Of a stretch of 40,260 nt of DNA, positions 16,121 to 24,285 are shown piece after piece; within the stretch, counting starts at the first letter, position 1; every line of letters begins with the position of its first letter. The position numbers and the translations under genes are program-made. The DNA lies in assembly GCA_009602725.1 (NCBI GenBank), contig WELB01000209.1, forward strand, positions 209,501 to 249,760, written 5' to 3'. Below the pieces are notes generated by a model. The model saw only the letters and a list, made by a program, of their open reading frames with translations. It searched no databases and was not told the origin of the DNA. This DNA comes from Spirogloea muscicola. Lineage: Eukaryota; Streptophyta; Zygnematophyceae; Spirogloeales; Spirogloeaceae.

Positions 16121-17278
16121 CATTCAGGCAGATGACAGGGCAACACAGAGCCAACAATCTTCCTGGACAGCACCATCACGTTACGTCTTTGCACACTAGG
16201 ACAGCCGAATTCCCCGGATCCCAGGTTTTGGGTGTCATAGATCGGTGAACACTGGGCATCAGCTTATGCTCCATGCATCGGTCCGCCCTACCAACTTCAT
16301 CCCTTTTACACAGAATTTAATACTGGGAAGACATACCAATAAAGTAATCTGGGTGAGACGCCTTGCCAAATATTCACTCAGTGCATGATGCAGGTGCCAA
16401 CACCTCGTGATTGCTCAAACTGGACATTGTGAGGTATTTGACACATCCTCCTATGAGCTACTTGCCCAATCTGGTTTTGCTGTTGGTCTTAGCAAAGTCC
16501 TCTATATTGCTTACGACAATCTCACAAAATATCTTGAATGCAACATGCTGTCATATGTGTCCATTAAGAATGGAATACTGTGAAGCTGGAGCTTGCCCAC
16601 TGTCGAGTGAGGGCCACTATTCCAGTGTCCTTCGTGCATAGGAGAGGTAAAATAGCTTGCCACACAATCATGAGGCTCGCGCCATGGGCAAGCTCAGGAA
16701 CGCAATGAGTAAAATGAGATGGCACCAGTTTTTCACAGCTGCCAAGCCATGACAACTGTCTGGCAGCATGAGTGCTCACCTCTCCTGCCTTGTCGTGTGT
16801 ACTTGTAGGATGTCATTTCTGCAAGGAGCAGCATAGACATGCAACGTGCAGTAAGCAAGCATCGAGTACATGCCAATCATCAAAAGCCTGCACATTTCGT
16901 TTGGGAGATGCATATTGATAAGCCTTCTTCTTGACCTTTGGAAGAGGTCACGAAGCCGACGAACTGGAGCCATGGCGAGTTTGCCGGCTTGTCCAGAATT
17001 TGGTGTCAACAATCCCTGTTGTGACCACTCCCATAGGACGAGGTCGAGCCCCGTGCCTGCAACCACAACACAATCTTTGAGACACAAAAGCCAGGCTAGC
17101 AATTGGCTCTCTTGTGTCCAGGAGTTGCTCAGCACAAGCGTGACAAAATGACATAAGCTAATTACTCATGCAACCAGTGAGCCTGGGAATGGTGGCCAGA
17201 TATTTGGATAACCTGAACAAGACGTTACAATGCCAAAAGCTGCAGGTCAAATCTTCAACTGAGGCCATCTGGCAGCAC
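16121..17278. other. Low-repeat region downstream of the methyltransferase gene, no recognised gene
   Basis: This stretch is AT-richer than the surroundings and free of LINE or gypsy matches. The minus strand has an open stretch at 17135-16776 (GLDLVLWEWSQQGLL and RDLFQRSRRRLINMHLPNE) and an overlapping frame at 17154-16948 (EPIASLAFVSQRLCCG). Both have some exon-like character, possibly beta-propeller-like, but no family can be named and splice junctions are not convincing. A ttaca at 17225-17229 gives TGTAA on the minus strand about 50 bases after the methyltransferase stop. Confidence 0.35.
17225..17229 (-). terminator. Candidate TGTAA polyadenylation signal of the METTL6-like gene
   Basis: The minus strand reads TGTAA 50 bases past the stop at 17279. 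TGTAA is the usual poly(A) signal of chlorophyte nuclear genes. A single 5-mer is weak evidence, but the position is right. Confidence 0.45.
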
Positions 17279-18916
17279 TTAGATGCGGGATACAGGCTTG
17301 CAGAAGACGCCGTGGATGAATACACGATGCATGACCGCGGCCTTCTTGCGATTCAGGAGTCGCACACAGCAGTAATTGCACTCCTCCTGGGACACACAAT
17401 GCTCCCAAGCTAATATCAAGAATCTATGGGCCCACGAGCTGCCCAGGAATGCAGAAGGATGCAAGCTGTGCAGCCTGCCATGGGGTCACTTGGACCTCTT
17501 GGGAAATCAGTGGCATGCTGACCAATTCAAATCCTGCATCGACAAAGAGGCCCGCAAGGTACTCCTCTGAAAAGAAGTATGCCAACGTGCCATCGGTACG
17601 TTGGTACAGGTTGTCAGCTACTTGCTGGTGAGCTTCAAATCGCAGCATCGTAATGTCGTACACACCTGTTGTGGCAAATGCACGAGTGAGTGACCATTCC
17701 TTGTGTTCTGAACTACGACACGAGTGGCTCAACCATCTTGCTTGACACGTCATTTCTTATTAAGTTCCTCATCAAGGGGCACACGTACCTCGAGTCAAGC
17801 AAGTGGCAGGCAGCCTTGTATTATACTAGACAGTGGAGCAAGCAGCTTGACAGTGCTTAGTGAATGTTTACCATAATCCCGAAAAAGAATGCGACCTCCT
17901 GGTCGCAGCACTGAGTACAGCTGGCGTAGGACAGGCGAAAATCTGGTTGGGTGGAGCGCTGAGAGAGTGAAGACCTGTCAACCGAGTGAAAGATGAAGAG
18001 TGAGCACAAGGCCACACAGCAAAAGCAACAACCAATGGCTTCTCTCTGGCATCCATCTCACTGCAAGATGCTTCACCTCGGCAGCCGTCCAGCAAGACAC
18101 TGCCACTTGAGGGCAGACAAGGTAACTGACAGACGGAGGTCAAGGCAGGTCGCTGAGCGGCGGCTGTAGTTGAACAGGGACTCACCAACATGACGATGTC
18201 CACTAAGACGTCAAGCGAGCACCTTGCAACAACAGCCTCTGATGCATCAAAGCGGCCGTCGTCTTCTCCCATTGAGAAGTAGCAGCTCCTGCTCTCGCGT
18301 TTGTGCTTCCCTGCAGATGCTGCTGCGTTGCCGGTGGCAGGATCCCTTTTGTAGCAGCGGTCGAGATACTCTGGAAGGCAGTTGGCAGTCACGTCGCAGA
18401 GGAACGGCCTGAATCGCCGCAAGGTCTCCTGTGGGCCAAGAGCTGCTTCTATAACGTCACTGGCGAGTGCGAGCGCGGCCGTGCTGCAGTCGCAGGCGTA
18501 GACGAAGGTCGACGGATTGGACCTGCGCGAGCCGGGGAGCAGCGACGACCGACGTCCTGGAGTCAGAGCAGAGTCGAGAAGTGGCAGTGGACCGCCTGGC
18601 GACGTAGCCTGCGAGCAGTGGAGAGGAGCTGCTGACCTGAGGATTGGCAGCACGGCGCTGCCGCTGCCGCAGCCGACCTCCAGAACGGCGGTGGGCGCCG
18701 GCGCCGCGCCGAGGCACGGGAAGGCGGCCAGCAGGTACCGGCGCTCCCGGAAGAAGCGCGCAGACGCATGGCGGCGGTGGAAGGCCTCCCAGGCGGCCGC
18801 CGGCGAGGGGGCAGGNTGCGGCGGGGAGCGGCGGCGGCGAGCACGGCGGCACGGAGGTCGGCCCAGGAGAAGTCGGCGGCGTGGTACTGCGGCGGCGGCG
18901 GCGGCGGCGGCACCAT
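17279..18916 (-). CDS. METTL6: METTL2/6/8-family tRNA N3-methylcytidine methyltransferase (5 exons)
   Basis: SAM-dependent enzyme of the family that makes m3C at position 32 of tRNAs. Exons on the minus strand: 18916-18637, 18522-18186, 17974-17872, 17665-17523 and 17401-17279, ending in TAA. All junctions keep phase once one missing base is allowed at the N at 18816. The start MVPPPPPPP lies on a CCG repeat. Family blocks in order: DFSWADL, AAAWEAFHRRHASARFFRER, the SAM motif I LEVGCGSGSAVLPIL, FVYACDCS, RFRPFLCDVT, VDIVML, VFTLSALHP, LRPGGRILFRDYG, YDITMLRF, NLYQRTDGTLAYFFSEEYLA, LFVDAGFE, NRKKAAVMHRVFIHGVFCKP. The expected length is about 328 residues, usual for the family. Between CDVT and VDIVML there is an extra low-complexity stretch of about 50 residues. 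The last acceptor (gggag) is weak. Whether it is closest to METTL2, 6 or 8 is not resolved. Confidence 0.88.
18816..18816. other. Ambiguous base (N) inside exon 1 of the METTL6-like gene
   Basis: Upstream of the N the reading frame is MVPPPPPPP..VLAAAAP; downstream the family-conserved frame (PAPSPAAAWEAFH) is shifted. The exon is 280 bp as printed, and phase at the next junction needs 281. The N therefore probably stands for a position where one base is missing. Confidence 0.8.
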
Positions 18917-18936
18917 GCCCGGCGCCGGGCTGATAA

Positions 18937-19065
18937 AAGAGCAAGCGCGGCCAGATTAGCTGGTGGCTGGGGGAGGCCAGCCCAAAGGAAAGAGGGGAAG
19001 TGCGCGCCCATAGAGAAGAGGGGCTGGCAAAGCCAGCCCAAAAAATAATGGACAATGTCCAAAGC
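18937..19065 (-). mobile_element. LINE 3'-end modules immediately upstream of the METTL6-like start
   Basis: On the minus strand: a tggacattgtcca palindrome at 19058-19046, the hairpin gggctggctttgccagccc (19038-19020), ctcttctctatgggcgcgc, then gggctggcctcccccagccaccagctaatctggccgcgcttgctc (subfamily 2) down to about 18937. The gene's ATG is at 18916. So the promoter or leader of this gene is made of LINE tail sequence in the same orientation. Confidence 0.75.
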
Positions 19066-19415
19066 CACCGGCAGCTAGTCTGTCGGATGTGAGGCTCCTC
19101 ACTCGTAACTACTAATGGTCCATCCTCCCCCGTTCTGCCATAGCCTCTTCAGGCCCCGCAGTCGCTGCTTAGCTCGTAGTTTGGCCCCTTCGAACCTTGT
19201 CAATTCTTTTCGGGCTGGCTTCTCACAGCCCTTGCCCTCATTGGGAGAGCCACTTCTTCTCACAGCCCTTGCCCCCTTTGGGAGAGCCACTTCTTCTTCA
19301 GGCCCCGCAGTCGCTGCTTAGCTCGTAGTTTGGCCCCTTCGAACCTTGTCAATTCTTTTCGGGCTGGCTTCTCACAGCCCTTGCCCCCATTGGGAGAGCC
19401 ACTTCTTCTAAAGAA
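19066..19415 (+). mobile_element. 5'-truncated LINE subfamily-1 end with a tandemly duplicated 3' UTR
   Basis: Coding remnant PAASLSDVRLLTRNY ends near 19111. The UTR segment from ttcaggccccgcagtcgctg to gggagagccacttcttct occurs at 19148-19260 and again at 19297-19409 (period 149), nearly identical. An extra half module (cacagcccttgccccctttgggagagcc) lies between them. Confidence 0.8.
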
Positions 19416-19419
19416 AGAG

Positions 19420-19800
19420 GAGCCGGAGAAAGGACTACACTACAAAACACTGCAGAACACAGAAACGATGCAGAGGAAAGCTCAGTACCCACGAGTGAGC
19501 AACATCAGGTCTGAGTAGCTCGCTGCAGGGAAAGAGCCACTCCGCCGTGACCCAGAGGCGGCGGCCATAGCAATAGCAAGGTCTGAAGGAGCAGGAGTGC
19601 TAAGGACTGAGACAGCAGCAAGCGGACCTCTAGTCAGTAGATGCAAGTCTGAATAGCTAGCAGGCGGAAAGACGTCGCCCTGACGGAAGCCGGAGGCCGC
19701 CGCCGAAGCGCGGCCTGCGCGCAAGTGGACCGCGAAGGCAAGGGACCGCTGCACAAGAGATGGCCAAGCGCATCTGGAAGGCTGAAGGTGTGGCGTACCC
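19420..19800 (-). mobile_element. Two nested LINE coding ends, minus strand
   Basis: One minus-strand frame (19817-19482) reads CAWPSLVQRSLAFAVHLRAG, RASAAASGFRQGDVFPPASY and SDLHLLTRG (subfamily 2), then AMAAASGSRRSGSFPAASYS and DLMLLTRGY (subfamily 3) ending in TGA. The 3' UTR of the second (tactgagctttcctctgcatcg) runs to about 19425. Two copies of the same C-terminus from different subfamilies lie end to end. Confidence 0.7.
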
Positions 19801-19829
19801 ACCACCTCTACACACAAAATTCCGTGTAT

Positions 19830-20325
19830 TTCGAATAGTCGAAGGCCAAAATGGTCAAGTACAAAGGCAAGGACATCTGGTGACGTACATCACCCACTAC
19901 AGATTGACCCGCCCGGTAACCGCGGGTCAACACATGAAGGTCGCCAACCGATGTAGGAATACTAGATGCCAAATCCAAGCCCATTTGCCACCAACTAGAG
20001 CTCGCTCAGCTTTCTGGTGAAAAGCATGAGCCTGAGCTCGCGCAGGCCGACACTCGACGCCGCAAGAACGACAGATATGCACCTTATAAGCCCATCTCAG
20101 CCAGAAGCACATTCGTGCGTCGTGCATAGCTTAGATTGGAAATATCCTGGAGGAGAGTGTGGAAACGAGGACCTAAATAGCCAGAGATGTCGACTGCAGC
20201 TGGCAGGAGCTGATCGGAGTGGGGGTACTTGAAGAAAGGCTGCAGCTTCTACGCTCTGCGCTGCCCACTGCGTGGCCAGCGATGTGCGTCGATGCTGGAC
20301 CTACATAAGCCGCCGTAAGAACAAC
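19830..20325 (-). pseudogene. Second LINE lineage copy, minus strand
   Basis: The minus strand reads AAYVGPASTHIAGHAVGSAE and, after a frame shift, RPARAQAHAFHQKAERALVG. The first matches AYIAGHAVGSAE of the copy at 12281-12640. The 3' UTR (19850-19930) holds a gacccgc..gcgggtc inverted repeat at 19906-19928. The right end runs into an LTR. Confidence 0.55.
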
Positions 20326-21085
20326 ATTAGGGGTTGGTACGTCCTCGTTGAGTTCGGTCAATAAGTGTTCAGAAGCAAACCCCTACAGTGAAGCACCACA
20401 TACAACACGCAGCGCACAGCCCTGAGGCGCCGCCGACAGGCGGCGACCCCACCTCCTGGGCACAAGCCAGCAGCTGTCCCCCCCAGGGCAGCAGCCGTGG
20501 AGTACTCACAAGAGCCGACGATGGTTCGCAGCGACGGGCTGCGGCAAGGGGCTGCAGCAGCAGGTAGGATCAGGGCTGCGACGGCGAGCTGCGGCAGCAG
20601 GCAGCAGCAGCGCTGTGCCTCTCTCTGGACTCACTGATTCGACCTCCCCCGAGTCGGGTCTCAGCCTACTACTTTGTGATGCTTCAGTGCACCCCAGGGT
20701 CTGTGGGGCCCGCTTCAAGGCGGGCGGGCCCCACGAGGGTCGGCTGCGTGGACATGTAACGTCCACGTGAAGACCTCGAGGGTACCGTAAGGTGGACATG
20801 TGACGTCCACGGAATTTGAGGGTACTGTAGGACACGTGACGTCCACGGGCGGACCTCGAGGGATGCGGACTTCGAGGGTACCGAAGACACGTGACGTCCA
20901 CGGGCGGACCTCAGGGATTCCGTGAGACACTGGGCACGGCCAGCGCCACGACGCTGGCGGAGACGTCAAGACATTGCGCGGTCAACGGCCGCGCGCAGGG
21001 GAGAAGACACACAAAGCCCGCGCCACAGACATAAGTTGTAGGCGTTCATGGGAGATTTATGGCCCAATCCGTTTGGAACGCTACA
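20325..21085 (-). mobile_element. LTR of a gypsy-like element (family B), orientation inferred as minus
   Basis: Similar over most of its length to the bounded solo LTR at 24760-25491: gtacgtcctcgttgagttcggtcaat, gaagcaaacccctacagtgaagcac, gcctctctctgg, tgtgatgcttcag, the ACGT-core tandem array, and the end gtttggaacgctaca at 21085. The left boundary is not resolved and no target duplication is found. Confidence 0.65.
20745..20925. repeat. Tandem array with ACGT cores in LTR B
   Basis: About four degenerate units of 40-55 bp share the core g(g)aca(t/c)gtgacgtccacgg(gcggacctcgaggg). Several contain overlapping CACGTG and TGACGTC words, the recognition cores of plant-type bZIP/bHLH factors. 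The same array recurs in the solo LTR at 25225-25350. Confidence 0.75.
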
Positions 21086-21129
21086 GAAGGAATGGCTCTT
21101 GGTGCTTGACTTTTAACAATTGCTCGGGG

Positions 21130-21883
21130 AAAGAAGAGAGACTCTTCCAGGACTCTTCCGCCCTCTACTGGAACCATCTTTCTCTCCTTCCAGTAGGGGC
21201 CGATGGCTGTACTTGGCCAGCCCAGAAGAAAGAATGGACAAGGAGGAAACTAACAGCTCTTCACATGTAAGGCAGTGGATGTGAAAGGCCAGCCCAGTAT
21301 CGACGAACAAGGTCCAAAGGGGCCCAAAGGCGCCAAATCACACAGCTGTGCACCAGTCTACAGCGAATGGATGTTAGTAACCCCCAGTCAGCAGCCGCAA
21401 GTCGGAGTGACTTGCAGCTGTAAAAGAGGCACCCCGCCAAGACCCCAGAAGCAGCAGCCATGGCACGGCCTTGCCCGCGAGTGCACAGCGTGAGCCTGAG
21501 ACCGTTGGCACCATACGGATAGCTACATGCGGAACACCTTTGGCACCATACGGATAGCTACATGCGGAACACCTGGGCAAACGAGCCGGCGACGTTGAAG
21601 CCGGGCAGCTCAGGAAGGACAGGTCCGAAGGGGCTGGAATGTGCCATACAGCCATGCAAATACCACGAAGGTGGTCCAACCACTTGAACCCAACAGCCTC
21701 GTGGACGTCGATGGCCAGCAGAGGGAAGGGGCACGGTGGGCCGAGACGAATGGAGGCAAATTGGAGCTTACAGTCCTGGTAACAGGGCAACAAGCTGTCT
21801 AAGAGGGTCTTGAGTACCCACGAGTGAGCACACCAGAGAGTAGGCGCGCGGTGCGCATGAAATTGAGAGGGAGGCCAATTCAA
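21130..21883 (-). mobile_element. LINE copy (subfamily 4 end) with an internal tandem duplication, minus strand
   Basis: Tail modules lie at 21142-21240 and 21262-21330 (ggccgatggctgtacttggccagcccag; gtggatgtgaaaggccagcccag, then aacaaggtccaaaggggcc). The frame 21883-21374 has PFPLLAIDVHEAVGFKWLDH and ends SDLRLLTGGY. A 34-bp unit (ttggcaccatacggatagct plus acatgcggaacacc) is duplicated in tandem at 21505-21538 and 21540-21573, breaking the conserved QVFRM region. Confidence 0.7.
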
Positions 21884-22319
21884 GCCTTACGAATGACCTG
21901 TTACCTGGGTAATGAGCAGGCTAAGGGGGACACTAATATCCCCGAGTGAGCACATGCATATCTGACAAGCTAAGCTGAGGCACCAAACCACCAAACCACC
22001 AGAACGAACAGCTATTATAAACCCGTATACCCTAAACCCTAAATCCAGGGCGCCAGACGCCGCAGTCCTTGTATTTACGTCTTGACCCCCCCTCGCGGGG
22101 TGGGTTCTTGAGATATCGGACGGCCGAGAGGCCATCTCTAAGCAAGTCCCCCGTTGAAAAGCAACCTAGCTTCACCGCCGCCGCAGCCGCCGGCGAGGGT
22201 TTGGAGGGTCTAGGCGCGCATCGTGCAGGCCAACCACTTCAGGCCAGGGTGGCTAGGGGTCCGGAACCCCGAGACATCCCCTGCTCACCTAGTAGTGAAG
22301 CCATGCAGGGCAGGCTGCT
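21884..22319. other. Spacer with short interstitial telomere-like repeat
   Basis: taccctaaaccctaaatcc near 22028-22046 contains two CCCTAAA units. The rest, including an Ala-coding GC-rich stretch at 22160-22210, is not recognised. Confidence 0.5.
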
Positions 22320-22580
22320 GCTAGCAAGCAGAGTCCTGGCCTATAGGCGGAGTTCCAGGGTGGCACCTCAACGCGCAGGTAGCGCTACACGGGCAGGCAC
22401 GACATGGCACGTGGCACAAGTCCGTACAATAAAGTGTACTTGGGCCGAAGAACCCGGGCCGCCAGAACATACGGCTCACTGCCTTCTTGGTCTTTCCTAT
22501 TCCCAGATGACCACTGTAGGCCGCTGCATGCGACTCCTGCATGATACTAGTGTGCAAGGGCATTGTAGTCGGAAATTACA
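22320..22580 (-). pseudogene. Gypsy element 4, integrase zinc-finger fragment (left of the LINE insertion)
   Basis: The minus strand reads IMQES with AAAYSGHLGIGKTKKAVSRM and FWRPGF, then decays. This matches the integrase N-terminal region of element 1 (LHDTPYSGHLGVSKTKQAVR). It continues 23091-24003 across an inserted LINE. Confidence 0.7.
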
Positions 22581-23090
22581 TCGACCGCAGGGCACGCGGT
22601 CGGCCTGGCGGCCCGGAGGAAGGAGCGCAAGTACGCGGACCACCCTGCTGGTGATGGGTTTGCGGCACTGGCGATCGATGTGCACGGGGCTTTCGGCAGT
22701 CGCTGGCTGGATCTACTCCAGCGACTTGCCCGTCGGGCAATTGACCGGCGGCTTGGTCAGCCAGGGGCGCTGCCCGGCTTCAACGCGGCCGGCTCGCAAG
22801 CGCAATTCTTCCGCATGCGGCTGGCGGTCTCGTTCCTGCGATCCCTGGCTTACGCCGTCCACACGCGAGCAGGCCGTGCTATGGCTGCTGCATCTGAATC
22901 TCGACGCAGTGCCTCTTTCCCTGCGGCGAGTTCCTCGGACTTTGATGTTGCCCACTCGCGGGTACTGAGCTTCCATTCGCATCGTCTTGTGTTTTTCTTT
23001 GATTTTTGGCTTTTGGAAACTGTCCAATCATTTTGGATTGGCTTTGCCAGCCCCTCTACTCCATGGGCGATCAATTTCAATCATTGAAAG
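22581..23090 (+). mobile_element. LINE subfamily-3 insertion in gypsy element 4, with TACA target duplication
   Basis: This 510-bp copy contains ARRKERKYADHPAGDGF, AIDVHGAFGSRWLDLLQRLA, FNAAGSQAQFFRMRLAVSFL, AYAVHTRAGRAMAAASESRR and SAS. Its 3' UTR holds the hairpin region ggattggctttgccagcccc and ends tttcaatcattgaaag. TACA flanks it at 22577-22580 and 23091-23094. Removing the insertion and one TACA rejoins the gypsy sequence (ggaaattacaatggcc). Confidence 0.8.
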
Positions 23091-24003
23091 TACAATGGCC
23101 TTACCTTGCCAAATGAAAGCAACTGTCAACATTGACCATGCTACATTGGATGCATCAGCAAACCAGGGGTCTTTGCCATACCCGTCAAGTAACGCATGTA
23201 CAGCTCAGAGAGGGTGGAGGTGGGTGCCGAGAGACGCCATGAGCAGGACGCACGTCTGCGGATTGAATTTCTGGAGTGCACAAGGCAGCCACCTGAGCAG
23301 CCCCTGCAATGTGGCGGCTCACCAAATCTGCGACAGTAATTCTTCCAGGGCGATACAATCACTGGAAACGGAATGATGCCATAATTCTTGCCCACCAACT
23401 CGATGCCGGCTCAAATGCTCTTGTGAGTGAAAACAGGTCCACGGCTGTTAATCGGTCACGACTGTAGATCATTTCATCGAGATAGCAGGCGCACAGGTAG
23501 GGCGTGCACAACAGCCAATAGCTCTTGCTCCCCCGTAGTATAGTTGCGCTCTGCCGGACGAAGCAGGCAATTCTCAAATGCTACGGGGTAAATCTTGCAG
23601 TAGAACTGCACCAATGTGGGTCAACGAGGTGACACACAGTGGCTCATACGGTACACTTTCTCGAGGTAATGCCAAGAATGCCAAGACGGGCGGAGACGTG
23701 CGAGCCCCTTGATAGCCTAAATGCTACTTGGCATTCAGATGTCCACTTTCAAGGAGCGTCTTCACGAGTGAGCATCGTGAGAGGCAGTGCCATATTCGCG
23801 TACCCCTCCAGAATTTGCAGAAGTTAATTGCGAACCCCAAAGAGGACTGCAACTGCGGCACATTCCTTGGCACAGGCCAGTCCATTACTTCGATACCTTT
23901 TGGGTCAACGCAAACCCCACATGCCTACTACAAGCTCACGTATGCCAGCTATGACTTATACGATACACATTTGGATCGGTTGGCGTACAACTGATTCGCA
24001 CGG
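23091..24003 (-). pseudogene. Gypsy element 4, RT end, RNase H and linker (decayed)
   Basis: Minus-strand order: QLYANRSKC, VDPKGIEVMDWPVPRNVPQL, LGFAINFCKF, then broken RNase H (LTREDAPWKWTSEC; YTTGEQELL in another frame), ADLVSRHIAGAAQ and a PLSELYMRYLTGMAKTPG linker toward the integrase. Stops and shifts are frequent. It abuts a piece of LTR A at 24008, with no primer site visible. Confidence 0.75.
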
Positions 24004-24007
24004 AGCT

Positions 24008-24285
24008 TGTAAGGAACCTCGCTCCTACACACGCCCTTACGGTTAGTCGTCCTTCTTACGTTCGCTGTAGGGGTTTAGGTGCCCTCAACTCCAAACCCTT
24101 CGGCACCGTTTTGGCTTTTGGATATCAATTGTCCATTCATTTTGGGCTGGCTTTGCCAGCGCCTCTTCTCTATGGCTGAGCAAAGCCTAGGAGCGAACTT
24201 ACTACAGGGTAAATCACAAGCGCATAGGCGCAGTGAAAGACAGGCCCTGTGGCGCCCTGACGGGACGAGACGTTTGTCCGTCAAA
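24008..24285 (-). mobile_element. Truncated LTR A piece, minus strand, interrupted by a LINE tail
   Basis: tgtaaggaacctcgctcctacacacgcccttac..cgctgtaggggtttagg (24008-24078) is the reverse complement of the LTR A 3' end (35307 backward). The adjoining LTR part, aagcgcataggcgcagtgaaagacaggccctgtggcgcc, is at 24217-24255. Between them lies a LINE tail at about 24085-24190. Confidence 0.65.
24085..24190 (+). mobile_element. Tail-only LINE copy (subfamily 3)
   Basis: tttggcttttggatatcaattgtccattcattttgggctggctttgccagcgcctcttctctatggctgagc: only the last 100 bp of the LINE 3' UTR is present. The stem is GCTGGC/GCCAGC with loop TTT. Confidence 0.7.

Noticed and set aside
16411-16641. 76-codon plus-strand frame
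   Set aside because: It is Leu/Ser-rich without domain, splice support or repeat match, and is likely chance.
18517-19048. Several long GC-rich plus-strand open frames opposite the METTL6-like gene
   Set aside because: They are Arg/Gly-rich shadows of a GC-rich coding exon and carry no family motif.
19180-19215. tRNA-derived SINE with pol III B box
   Set aside because: The reverse complement of ccccttcgaaccttgtc resembles a B box (ggttcgaa), but it lacks the final tcc, has no A box at the right distance and lies on the antisense strand of the LINE tail.
22028-22046. Chromosome end or telomere
   Set aside because: Only two CCCTAAA units occur, embedded in unique sequence. They are interstitial telomere-like repeats.
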